Positions 1-8,286 of a stretch of DNA of 64,000 bases are shown piece after piece. Made by a program: the position numbers and the translations under genes. The notes beneath the pieces were generated by a model. That model saw only the letters and a program-made list of their open reading frames with translations. It ran no database searches and had not been told where the DNA came from. Where the stretch lies: the NCBI GenBank assembly GCA_002439875.1, contig DJQB01000018.1:1-64000 (forward strand), in the 5' to 3' direction. The stretch comes from Bacteroidales bacterium UBA6397. GTDB taxonomy: Bacteria > Bacteroidota > Bacteroidia > Bacteroidales > UBA932. Positions within the stretch are counted from its first letter, which is position 1. Every line of letters begins with the position of its first letter.

Positions 1-17
1 GTCTCGAAAAAAATGCG

Positions 18-25
18 TACCTTTG
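18..25 (+). promoter_or_regulatory. -7 box of the ExbB operon promoter
   Basis: TACCTTTG matches the Bacteroidota -7 consensus TAnnTTTG exactly. It lies 72 bp upstream of the ATG chosen for the ExbB-like gene. The -33 element would fall at or before the window edge and cannot be judged. Confidence 0.55.
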
Positions 26-97
26 TGGTTTGGTGGCGTGAAATGTGCAGTCAGGAGCGCCGGAGATTTTGTAAATATAAAAACGTACGTGATAATT

Positions 98-850
98 ATG
101 TTGTTCCAAGTTTTGCAGGCCGTTGGCCTGGATTCCGCGGCGGCCGAGATGGCCGAGGATATGGCACAGGGAGCCGCACCTGTGGCGGATCTTGCTCCTC
201 AGCAGGTTGAGCAGTCGTTCTCTCTTATCGAGATGGCTACCAAGGGCGGCTGGCTGATGATCGTGCTGGCGCTTCTGTCGGTGATCGCCATCTACATATT
301 CGGAAAGAAGTGGTGGATGATCCACAAGGCGGGGCAGGTTGACAAGAACTTCATGAGGGACATACGCGACTATATTCATGAAGGGAAAGTGAAGTCGGCG
401 GTTTCGCTCTGCCAGAAGTATGACTCTCCGGTGGCCCGCCTCGTCGAGAAGGGGATCGAGCGCATCGGCAGGCCGCTTGCCGACATCCAGACATCAGTCG
501 AGAACATGGGCAACGTCGAGATCGCAAGGCTTGAGAAAGGGCTTCCGATGCTCGCCACCATCGCCGGCGGAGCGCCTATGATCGGATTCCTCGGAACCGT
601 GCTCGGTATGGTGCAGGCGTTCTTCAACATGGCGAACGCGGGCAACAACATCGACATCACACTGCTTTCCAGCGGTATCTACACTGCGATGATCACCACA
701 GTCGGCGGTCTTATAGTCGGCATCCTCGCCTACTTCGGCTACAACTATCTGGTTGCTCAGATCTCCAACCTGATGTTCATGATGGAGAACGCCACCATCG
801 ACTTTATGGATCTTCTGCACGAACCTGCAGGCAACGAGGAGGAGAAATAG
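98..850 (+). CDS. exbB: MotA/TolQ/ExbB proton channel family protein
   Basis: Inner-membrane proton channel that with ExbD powers a TonB-type transducer for outer-membrane transport. The 250-residue product has three membrane segments (about 51-68, 150-177 and 190-220). The last two have the Gly/Ala-rich MotA/TolQ/ExbB character, including the stretch GGAPMIGFLGTVLGM. The open frame extends upstream to 23, but a promoter box at 18-25 would place the transcript start near 32 and the ATG at 98 gives a more normal N-terminus, so 98 was chosen. It is followed 3 nt later by exbD and then a TonB-like gene, so the three probably form one motor. ExbB rather than TolQ is inferred from the TonB-like neighbour. 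Confidence 0.88.
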   Translation: MLFQVLQAVGLDSAAAEMAEDMAQGAAPVADLAPQQVEQSFSLIEMATKGGWLMIVLALLSVIAIYIFGKKWWMIHKAGQVDKNFMRDIRDYIHEGKVKSAVSLCQKYDSPVARLVEKGIERIGRPLADIQTSVENMGNVEIARLEKGLPMLATIAGGAPMIGFLGTVLGMVQAFFNMANAGNNIDITLLSSGIYTAMITTVGGLIVGILAYFGYNYLVAQISNLMFMMENATIDFMDLLHEPAGNEEEK

Positions 851-853
851 TCA

Positions 854-1264
854 ATGGCATTCAAAAGAACCACAAAGGTCTTGTCGGAAACGGCTATGTC
901 TTCGATGACTGACTTGGTGTTCCTGCTGCTGATCTTCTTCCTGATCACCTCGACACTGGTCAATCCGAACGCGCTGAAGCTCCTGCTCCCGAAGAGTACG
1001 GGACAGGTTTCCGCCAAGCCTACCGTCACTGTCTCGATCAAGGATTGGGGCGATGACACCTACACCTACCATCTGAACGGGAGCGAGACCCCGGTACAGT
1101 ACTCCGAATTGGAGGACGACCTTGTGGACTTGCTTCAGACAGAGGAGGATCCGACATTCTCGATCTATTCTGACGAGAGCGTGCCGATCAAGGAGGTCGT
1201 GTCGCTGATGAACATCGCGAAACGCAATCATTACAAGGTAATCCTAGCGACACAGCCTGAATGA
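854..1264 (+). CDS. exbD: ExbD/TolR family biopolymer transport protein
   Basis: Partner subunit of the ExbB channel. The 136-residue product has a short cytoplasmic N-terminus, one membrane helix (about 17-37) and a periplasmic domain. The helix contains the conserved Asp in MTDLVFLLLIFF, the proton-carrying residue of the family. The stop overlaps the next start (ATGATG), which suggests translational coupling to the TonB-like gene. The length is normal for Bacteroidota ExbD. Confidence 0.9.
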   Translation: MAFKRTTKVLSETAMSSMTDLVFLLLIFFLITSTLVNPNALKLLLPKSTGQVSAKPTVTVSIKDWGDDTYTYHLNGSETPVQYSELEDDLVDLLQTEEDPTFSIYSDESVPIKEVVSLMNIAKRNHYKVILATQPE

Positions 1265-2034
1265 TGAAACCATATCTTCGTGACAGACAGAAGGAGGCAA
1301 AGGTCTCCACGGTAGCCGGGATCGTGCTTACGGTCGCGGTTCACGTGCTTGCATGCCTGCTCTGCGTGTTCACGGGGATGAAGTACATCTACCCGCCGCC
1401 ACAGGAGCAGACTTTCCTCGTGGATTTCAGCGAGGACGAGCCGCAGCCTGTCAAGCGGCAGAACAGAGGCCGCCAGCCCCAGGCCGAGGAGATCGACAAG
1501 ACAAAGCCGGTGGAACTGATCCAGAGGAGCGAGTCCCCTCACAAATCAGAAAAGGCGAACAAGACGGCTGAAGCGAAACCAGATGATTTCGGGGATGTCG
1601 AGACACCGGTGCAGAAAGAGGAAATCAACAAGAACGCCCTCTTCCCGGGGATGAGTAAGAAAGACTCCTCGAATGCTCCACATAGTGCTACAGATCCGAA
1701 AAACGAGTTCAAGGCCGGTCATCCTAAGGGGAACACATCCAACGGCAAGTCCGAGGGTACGCCTAACGCGAGGCTTAAAGGGAGAAACACATTGGGAGCG
1801 ATTCCAAGGCCGGCATATTCAGAGCAAGACTACGGTACTGTCGTGGTGGACATCTGGGTTGACAACTATGGAAACGTGACGAAAGCTGTTCCGGGAGGAC
1901 AAGGGACAACCGTGAACAACTCCAAACTATGGGCTGCGGCAAGGGCGGCGGCCTTGCAGACACACTTCAACCAAAGCGCGGACGCGCCGGCGTTGCAGCA
2001 GGGAACGATAACATATGTATTTAAACTTCAATAA
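1261..2034 (+). CDS. TonB-like energy transducer
   Basis: Product of 257 residues with a cytoplasmic head, a single membrane anchor (about 17-39), a long Pro/Glu/Lys-rich periplasmic spacer (about 45-170) and a C-terminal domain (about 175-257) reading GTVVVDIWVDNYGNV, typical of TonB_C folds. It would connect the ExbB-ExbD motor to outer-membrane receptors. The start overlaps the exbD stop. An AT-rich gap follows before the next gene. The TonB_C assignment rests on pattern and context rather than on a diagnostic motif. Confidence 0.75.
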   Translation: MMKPYLRDRQKEAKVSTVAGIVLTVAVHVLACLLCVFTGMKYIYPPPQEQTFLVDFSEDEPQPVKRQNRGRQPQAEEIDKTKPVELIQRSESPHKSEKANKTAEAKPDDFGDVETPVQKEEINKNALFPGMSKKDSSNAPHSATDPKNEFKAGHPKGNTSNGKSEGTPNARLKGRNTLGAIPRPAYSEQDYGTVVVDIWVDNYGNVTKAVPGGQGTTVNNSKLWAAARAAALQTHFNQSADAPALQQGTITYVFKLQ

Positions 2035-2083
2035 ATTTATATTCAATTACTTATTTATTTTAATGGCGTGAGCCAAAGACATT

Positions 2084-3691
2084 ATGGAAGAAAATTTCAA
2101 TGGTGGTGAGAACCACGAGGAGCGTAGGGATTACGCTGCGGAAGGACCAAAAGCAGGTTATTCATCTGAAGGCAGGAAACTCAGACCGAGAAAGAAGGTA
2201 GTGCCTGCCGCTTCATCCTCCGTTGACGGAGAGTACAAGTCTTATGACAATCACAGGAGCTACTCCAGCGACAATCGCGGCGGCTACGGTCAGCGCGGCG
2301 GTTACCAGAGCCGTGGAGGCAACAGCAGAGGAGGATATTCATCAGACCGCAGAAGCGGTTATGGAGACCGCGGCGGTGGCTATGGCCAGCGCAGAAGCTA
2401 CGGCGACAACGCTGAAGGCGGAGAGAGAAGAACTTCATCTTACGGACAGAACCGTCCTTCTTACGGTGACAGGCCGTCTTACGGACAGCGCAGAAGCTAT
2501 GGGGGCAACAACTACGACGGAGGCGAGAGAAGGTCATCCTACGGCCGTTCATCATTCGGCGAAGGTCGCCCTTCATACGGAGACAGACCGTCTTACGGAC
2601 AGCGCAGAAGCTATGGCAACAACGCCGAGGGAGGAGAGGAAAGAAGACCATCTTACGGACAGAACCGTCCTTCATTCGGTGAGGGACGCCCATCATACGG
2701 ACAGAGAAGGAGTTACGGCGCCAGCAATGAAGGCGGAGAGAGAAGACCGTCATATTCAAGAAAACCAGCCGCCGGACACGGATTCGGCCCTAAGCAGGGA
2801 GGTTTCTCAGCAGGCAGAGGCGCCGGGCATCCGGGACCTAAGAAGTTCGGCCGCAAGGATGAGCCGCACTTCACTGAGGCTGATGAGGCTGGAATCAACC
2901 AGATGCTCTCAAGGAAGCCACAGGTTGACACAGCATTCTCCGACAACGACAATGTTCCGACACCTATCAAGGAAGAGATCCGTCTCAACAAGTACATCGC
3001 GAACTCCGGGGTATGTTCACGCCGAGAAGCCGACAACTTCATCCAGGCAGGCGTTGTGACCGTTAACGGCGAGGTTGTTACCGAACTTGGAACAAAGGTA
3101 AACGTCCTCAACGACGACATCCGCTTCAACGGAGAGAGGCTCAAGGGCGAAGAGAAGGTTTACATCGTGATGAACAAGCCGAAAGGATTTGTCACCAGCG
3201 CCAGCGACCCTCACGCCGAGAAGACCGTAATGGATCTCTTGAAGGGATGCAAGCTCCGCGTGTTCCCTGTCGGAAGACTTGACAAGAACACCACCGGCGT
3301 GCTGATGTTCACCAACGACGGTGAGATCGCCGAGCAGCTTACGCACCCTTCCTACAACAAGAAGAAGATCTACCAGGTGATCCTCGACAAACCGCTTGAG
3401 GAATCCGATAAGGAGAAAATCCTCACAGAAGGCCTTAACCTCAACGACGGCAACATCAAGGCGGATGAGCTTGAATATATCGACGCGGACGACCACAGGA
3501 AACTCGGCATCGAGATTCACTCAGGCAAGAACAGGATTGTAAGGAGGATATTCGAATCCCTCGGCTACGACGTGAAGGCGCTTGACAGGGTTTACTTCGC
3601 CGGCCTCACCAAAAAGGGTCTCAAGAAGGGCGAGTGGAGATACCTCAGCGAGGGCGAGGTCAATGTCCTCAAGATGGGGGCCTATGTCTAG
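2084..3691 (+). CDS. rluB: RluB/RsuA-family rRNA pseudouridine synthase with repeat-rich N-terminal tail
   Basis: The C-terminal part (about 295-535) is a standard large-subunit pseudouridine synthase: an S4 RNA-binding domain (IRLNKYIANSGVCSRREAD), then the catalytic domain with the active-site Asp in VGRLDKNTTGVLMF and the fold continuing through GKNRIVRRIFESLGY. The first ~280 residues are low-complexity, built from repeats such as RPSYGDRPSYGQRRSYG plus RGG-like patches, about double the normal length of the family. Such basic, aromatic, Gly-rich tails usually bind RNA. The stop overlaps the era start by 8 nt, so rRNA modification and Era ribosome assembly are coupled. Confidence 0.9.
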   Translation: MEENFNGGENHEERRDYAAEGPKAGYSSEGRKLRPRKKVVPAASSSVDGEYKSYDNHRSYSSDNRGGYGQRGGYQSRGGNSRGGYSSDRRSGYGDRGGGYGQRRSYGDNAEGGERRTSSYGQNRPSYGDRPSYGQRRSYGGNNYDGGERRSSYGRSSFGEGRPSYGDRPSYGQRRSYGNNAEGGEERRPSYGQNRPSFGEGRPSYGQRRSYGASNEGGERRPSYSRKPAAGHGFGPKQGGFSAGRGAGHPGPKKFGRKDEPHFTEADEAGINQMLSRKPQVDTAFSDNDNVPTPIKEEIRLNKYIANSGVCSRREADNFIQAGVVTVNGEVVTELGTKVNVLNDDIRFNGERLKGEEKVYIVMNKPKGFVTSASDPHAEKTVMDLLKGCKLRVFPVGRLDKNTTGVLMFTNDGEIAEQLTHPSYNKKKIYQVILDKPLEESDKEKILTEGLNLNDGNIKADELEYIDADDHRKLGIEIHSGKNRIVRRIFESLGYDVKALDRVYFAGLTKKGLKKGEWRYLSEGEVNVLKMGAYV

Positions 3692-4586
3692 TCCGGAGAA
3701 ACACACTGAACACAGAGCTGGATTTGTCAACATCATCGGTAATCCGAATGTTGGCAAATCCACGCTTATGAATGCCCTGGTCGGCGAGAAGCTGTCCATC
3801 GTCACTGCAAAGGCGCAGACCACCAGACACAGGATCATGGGAATCGTCAACACCGACGACTGCCAGATTGTCTACTCGGACACTCCCGGCATGCTCAAGC
3901 CGAACTACCGTCTGCAGGAGGACATGATGAAGTTCGTGGACGCCGCCATCGGTGACGCGGACATCATCCTCTACGTGACGGACGTGGTTGAAAAGAGCGA
4001 CAAGAACAGTGAATATGTTCAAAAACTCCAGAAGTTGGACTGTCCTGTGGTGGTGGTGATCAACAAGATTGACATCAGCGAGCAGAAGAAGGTGACCGAT
4101 CTGATCGCCTACTGGCAAGAACAACTTCCTGAGGCTGTGATTATTCCGGTGTCGGCGAAGGAGAGGTTCAACCTTGAGAGCGTCCTGAACGCCGTGATGA
4201 GCAAGCTTCCTGTCGCGCCGCCTTGGTTCGACAAGGATCAGTTCACTGACAGGAACCTCCGTTTCTTCGCGTCTGAGATCATCAGGGAGAAGATTCTGGA
4301 GAACTACAGCCAAGAGGTGCCTTACAGCTGCGAGGTGGCTGTGGAGGCTTTCAAGGAAGGTCGTGAAAGGTACGAGATCAGCGCTGTCATCTACGTGATG
4401 CGTGATTCCCAGAAAGGGATCATCATCGGCAAGGGTGGCGCGGCGTTGAAGAAAGTCGGCACGGAGGCAAGATTGGAGATGGAGGACTTCTTCCAGAAGA
4501 AGGTCTTCCTTCAGCTTTTCGTGAAGGTCAATCCGGACTGGAGGGAGAGCCGTAAGGAACTCAGGAAGTTCGGGTACGAGGAATAG
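3684..4586 (+). CDS. era: GTPase Era
   Basis: Essential GTPase for 16S rRNA maturation and 30S assembly. The product of 300 residues has a G1 motif GNPNVGKST, G3 DTPG, G4 NKID, and a C-terminal KH domain with GKGGAALKKVG. The open frame continues upstream to 3582 inside rluB, but ATG 3684 (MSSPEKHTEHRAGFVNIIG) gives the usual length and overlaps the rluB stop by 8 nt. Confidence 0.95.
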   Translation: MSSPEKHTEHRAGFVNIIGNPNVGKSTLMNALVGEKLSIVTAKAQTTRHRIMGIVNTDDCQIVYSDTPGMLKPNYRLQEDMMKFVDAAIGDADIILYVTDVVEKSDKNSEYVQKLQKLDCPVVVVINKIDISEQKKVTDLIAYWQEQLPEAVIIPVSAKERFNLESVLNAVMSKLPVAPPWFDKDQFTDRNLRFFASEIIREKILENYSQEVPYSCEVAVEAFKEGRERYEISAVIYVMRDSQKGIIIGKGGAALKKVGTEARLEMEDFFQKKVFLQLFVKVNPDWRESRKELRKFGYEE

Positions 4587-4660
4587 CACAGTCCGCAGAA
4601 AACGACTACTGGCACGGAGGAAGATAAAGGATAATCAACATTAACAAGGAATATTCAAGT

Positions 4661-7438
4661 ATGGCAAACGACGATTGGGATGACATTGAGACTCCGGAAG
4701 GAGGCAACGAGGACGAGGAACTGAACGAGGCGCCGGTCGACGAGACTTCGGCGAAATCTTCAGGAAAATACGACAAGCTGCTGAGTTCCGACAGCAGAAA
4801 GTACAAACTTTCGGGAATGTTCCGGGACTGGTTTCTGGACTATTCCTCCTATGTCATTCTGCAAAGGGCTGTGCCACACATCGTTGACGGGCTCAAGCCA
4901 GTGCAGAGGCGTGTGCTTCACGCGATGTACAGGATGGATGATGGAAGCTACACCAAGGTGGCGAACATCGTCGGACAGGCGATGCAGTACCACCCGCACG
5001 GTGACGCTTCCATCCTGGGTGCCCTTGTGCAGCTCGGACAGAAAGGTCTTCTGATCGACTGTCAGGGAAACTGGGGAAACATCCTGACCGGTGACAGCAA
5101 CGCCGCGCCACGTTACATAGAGGCCCGTCTGAGCAAATTTGCCAAAGAGGTTGTCTTCGATCCGAAGATCACAAACTGGATGACATCCTACGACGGACGC
5201 AATCAGGAGCCGACTGAGCTTCCGGTCCGTTTTCCGCTTCTGCTTGCGCAAGGGACCGAGGGAATAGCAGTCGGAATGGCCTCCAAGATTCTTCCTCACA
5301 ACTTCAACGAACTCATCGACGCCTCGATCAACATCCTTCAGGGCGAGGACTTCACAATCTACCCGGACTTCCCTACCGGCGGCTCCGCAGATTGCAGCAG
5401 CTATAAGGACGGAGCCCGTGGCGGCAACGTGAAGGTGCGCGCCAAGATCGAGAAGATCGACAAGAACACGGTTGCCATCACCGAAATTCCATACGGAAAG
5501 ACCTCACACGTCCTCATAGATTCGATCCTTAAGGCCAAGGACAAAGGCAAGATCAAGATCAAGAAAATCGAGGACATGACAACCGAGAAGGTCGAGATTC
5601 TGATCCACCTTCCGAACGATGTGTCCCCGGACAAGACGATCGATGCTCTCTACGCGTTCACCGACTGCGAGTGCAACATCGCCCCGAACGCCTGCGTCAT
5701 TGTGGACAACAAGCCGCAGTTCCTCTCCGTCAAGGACATCCTGATCTATGACACCAACCACACGAGGGATCTCCTCAAGTGGCAGCTTGAGATCAGGCTC
5801 GCCGAACTGGAGGACCAGTGGCACTACACCTCCCTCGAAAGGATATTCTTTGAGAACAAGGTCTATAAGATTCTGGAGCAGAACCAGAACAGTTGGGAGC
5901 AGCAGCTTCAGGACGTGTTCTCCGAAATGAAGACCTATCAGGACATACTCCGCCGGGAGATTCTGATGGAGGACATCGAAAAACTCGTGGAGAAGCCTGT
6001 GCGCAAGATCTCGAAGTTCGACACCAAGGCCATCGATGAGAAGATAGCGGCCATAGAGGCCGAAATGGGCACTGTCAAAGACAACATCGAGAACATCACC
6101 CAGTTCACTATCGACTGGTTCAAGATGCTGAAGACCAAATACGGCAAGCCTTTTGTCCGTCAGACCGAAATCTCAGCTTTCGAGAGCATCGCGGTCACCA
6201 AGGTTGTCAGCAACAACGCCAAACTCTACGCCAACTACGAGGAGGGCTTCGTCGGACTGTCGCTCAAAAGAGACGACAACGGCACGTTCGTCTGCGACTG
6301 CTCCGACCTTTCCGAGATAATAGTAATCGGCAAGGACGGCAAGTACCGCATCACCAAGGTCACGGACAAGGCGTTCTTCTGGAAGGACCTGCTCTACGTC
6401 GGCGTGTTCAACAGAGGCGACAGCAGAACCATCTACAACGTCATCTACCGCGAGGGCAAGAGCAGCGTCTCCTACGCCAAAAGGTTCGCGATCACCAGCG
6501 TCACCAGGGACAAGGACTACGACATCACCACAGGCGAGGAAGGCTCCAAGATCCTTTGGTTCAGCGTCAACCACAACGGTGAGGCCGAATCTGTACGAAT
6601 ATACCTGCGTCCGCGTCCGAAACTGAAAAAGACGCAGTTTGAATATGATTTCTCAACCCTTGCGATAAAGGGCAAGGCCTCAAGGGGCAATCTGGTGTCC
6701 AAAAACCCTATCGCAAGGATCCAGCTGAAATCCAAGGGCGTGTCCACAATCGGCGGCAAGGACATCTGGTACGACGCTGACATCCAGAAGCTCAACGATG
6801 AGCAGCGAGGCCGGTACCTCGGCGAGTTCGGCCCTGAGGACAAGGTTCTGGCGATCTTCAAGGACGGAACATTCTACACGACTTCGTTCGATGTGTCCAA
6901 CCGCTATCAGGGCGAGGTGATCAAGATTGAGAAGTTCGATCCGAACAAGACCTACACCGCCCTCTACTACGACGGGGCTGCCAAGGCGTTCTACGTCAAG
7001 AGGTTCAGCTTCGTCCTGAGTGACAACACTCCGCTGTCGTTCATCGCTCCGGGAGCGAAATCCTACCTTGTGGACATTTCCGAAGACAGACATCCTCAGT
7101 TCCAGGTGGTCTTCGGAGGCAAGTACGAACATCGTGACCCGGAGAACATCGATGCTGAGGAATACATCGGCAAGAAAGGTTACTCCGCCAAGGGCAAGAA
7201 ATGCCACCAGTACGACCTCAGCGAGGTGAGGTTCATCGAGCCTCTCCACAAGCCTGAGGACGGCATTGAGGACGAGCCGCTGGACATCATTGATAATGTG
7301 GAATCCGCAGAGTCACAAAGCGATACAAACTCCGACGATGCTTCAACAAAAGACGGCGATCAAACCAGCGCCGCCGACCTTCTCGGCTCCAGCGACATTC
7401 CGGACATCGGCGACATCGACGAACCTACGCTTTTCTAA
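4661..7438 (+). CDS. parC: DNA topoisomerase IV subunit A (type IIA, GyrA/ParC family)
   Basis: DNA-cleaving subunit of a type IIA topoisomerase. Active-site Tyr is about residue 152 in AAPRYIEARLSK; the cleavage core spans about 50-500 and a beta-propeller C-terminal domain covers about 530-850, followed by an acidic tail. No GyrA box (QRRGGKG) is present and the length (925) matches Bacteroidota topoisomerase IV A rather than gyrase, so parC is preferred. The B subunit gene is not in the window. It follows era after 74 bp. Confidence 0.85.
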   Translation: MANDDWDDIETPEGGNEDEELNEAPVDETSAKSSGKYDKLLSSDSRKYKLSGMFRDWFLDYSSYVILQRAVPHIVDGLKPVQRRVLHAMYRMDDGSYTKVANIVGQAMQYHPHGDASILGALVQLGQKGLLIDCQGNWGNILTGDSNAAPRYIEARLSKFAKEVVFDPKITNWMTSYDGRNQEPTELPVRFPLLLAQGTEGIAVGMASKILPHNFNELIDASINILQGEDFTIYPDFPTGGSADCSSYKDGARGGNVKVRAKIEKIDKNTVAITEIPYGKTSHVLIDSILKAKDKGKIKIKKIEDMTTEKVEILIHLPNDVSPDKTIDALYAFTDCECNIAPNACVIVDNKPQFLSVKDILIYDTNHTRDLLKWQLEIRLAELEDQWHYTSLERIFFENKVYKILEQNQNSWEQQLQDVFSEMKTYQDILRREILMEDIEKLVEKPVRKISKFDTKAIDEKIAAIEAEMGTVKDNIENITQFTIDWFKMLKTKYGKPFVRQTEISAFESIAVTKVVSNNAKLYANYEEGFVGLSLKRDDNGTFVCDCSDLSEIIVIGKDGKYRITKVTDKAFFWKDLLYVGVFNRGDSRTIYNVIYREGKSSVSYAKRFAITSVTRDKDYDITTGEEGSKILWFSVNHNGEAESVRIYLRPRPKLKKTQFEYDFSTLAIKGKASRGNLVSKNPIARIQLKSKGVSTIGGKDIWYDADIQKLNDEQRGRYLGEFGPEDKVLAIFKDGTFYTTSFDVSNRYQGEVIKIEKFDPNKTYTALYYDGAAKAFYVKRFSFVLSDNTPLSFIAPGAKSYLVDISEDRHPQFQVVFGGKYEHRDPENIDAEEYIGKKGYSAKGKKCHQYDLSEVRFIEPLHKPEDGIEDEPLDIIDNVESAESQSDTNSDDASTKDGDQTSAADLLGSSDIPDIGDIDEPTLF

Positions 7439-7506
7439 ACGCTGACATATTCAAAATTTATCAAAAGCCCTTCATGGCCTCGATAGACGGTCGTAGCAAG
7501 TTGAAT

Positions 7507-8088
7507 ATGAAAGACATCTCCCTGATAGGTTTTATGGGTTGCGGCAAGAGCAGTGTCGGGAAAATCCTTGCGACACTGCTCCCTGAATGCCGCCTGATCG
7601 ACCTTGACACCTACATTGAGGAAAAGCAGGACAAGGATATTCCCGAAATATTCAATGAATATGGTGAAGCGGCTTTCCGCCGGATGGAACGCGAGGCCCT
7701 CGAGGAGATATTCAGTGACCACGCCCGTCCCCGCGCCATCCTTTCCCTCGGAGGCGGCACTGTGACTTCCGAGCCATGCCGTCAGCTGATCCACCGGCAC
7801 ACCGACTGTTTTTATCTCCGCGCCTCCACCGACACCCTCCTTGGCAACCTCGCAGGCCATTCCGCAGGCCGACCGATGCTCAGTTCCGTCCAGCCGATTC
7901 GCATCACGGAAATGCCCAACGAACAAGACACCCTCCACCACCGCATCGAATCACTGATGCAAGCCCGCTCTCCACAGTACCTTGCCACCGCCCACCACAT
8001 CATCGACATTGACGGCCAGAGTTTCGCCCAAATCGCCACCCAGATCAAAGAGACCGTGGAGTACAACATTTTGAATATCAAACAATAA
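7507..8088 (+). CDS. aroK: Shikimate kinase
   Basis: Phosphorylates shikimate at the 3-hydroxyl with ATP in aromatic amino acid and chorismate synthesis. Walker A is GFMGCGKSSVGK near the N-terminus, followed by the substrate-binding Asp of DLDTYIEE and the FR and GGG patches (AAFRRME, LGGGTV). The start at 7507 (MKDISLIGF) places Walker A at the usual distance; the frame is open upstream to 7474. Length 193 is slightly long for AroK. aroE lies 12 kb away on the other strand. Confidence 0.9.
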   Translation: MKDISLIGFMGCGKSSVGKILATLLPECRLIDLDTYIEEKQDKDIPEIFNEYGEAAFRRMEREALEEIFSDHARPRAILSLGGGTVTSEPCRQLIHRHTDCFYLRASTDTLLGNLAGHSAGRPMLSSVQPIRITEMPNEQDTLHHRIESLMQARSPQYLATAHHIIDIDGQSFAQIATQIKETVEYNILNIKQ

Positions 8089-8095
8089 GGCATTC

Positions 8096-8121
8096 GCCTT
8101 TAGTTAATATCGGCTAAAGGC
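8096..8121 (+). terminator. Hairpin downstream of aroK, possible terminator
   Basis: GCCTTTAG and CTAAAGGC form perfect 8-bp arms with a 10-nt loop, 7 bp after the aroK stop. The following T content is weak, so it may be a terminator or an mRNA 3'-end stabilizer. Confidence 0.5.
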
Positions 8122-8251
8122 AAATCATTATTTCGGTGATACTCAATCAGTTGTCCACCACGGCTAAAAAAGTTGTGAAACACATCCTACGCTGAAAGAG
8201 AACTATTAACACGATAACGGACCCAATATCTGTGGTTTGGGAAATATTCAT

Positions 8252-8259
8252 TATATTTG
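8252..8259 (+). promoter_or_regulatory. -7 box before the PD-(D/E)XK ATPase gene
   Basis: TATATTTG matches TAnnTTTG exactly, 27 bp before the ATG at 8287. No convincing -33 TTTG is found at the usual 19-21 bp spacing. Confidence 0.45.
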
Positions 8260-8286
8260 GGATTGTAACTCATACACTTTGCGGCT

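Noticed and set aside
3669..4589. Long minus-strand open frame of about 300 codons
   Set aside because: It is antisense to era, which is certain, and its translation has no recognisable domain. Long shadow frames are common in this GC-rich coding DNA; those at 11950-12921, 15388-16182 and 27301-28143 were rejected for the same reason.
4661..7438. Gyrase subunit A
   Set aside because: There is no GyrA-box in the C-terminal domain, and the acidic tail and length fit topoisomerase IV better.
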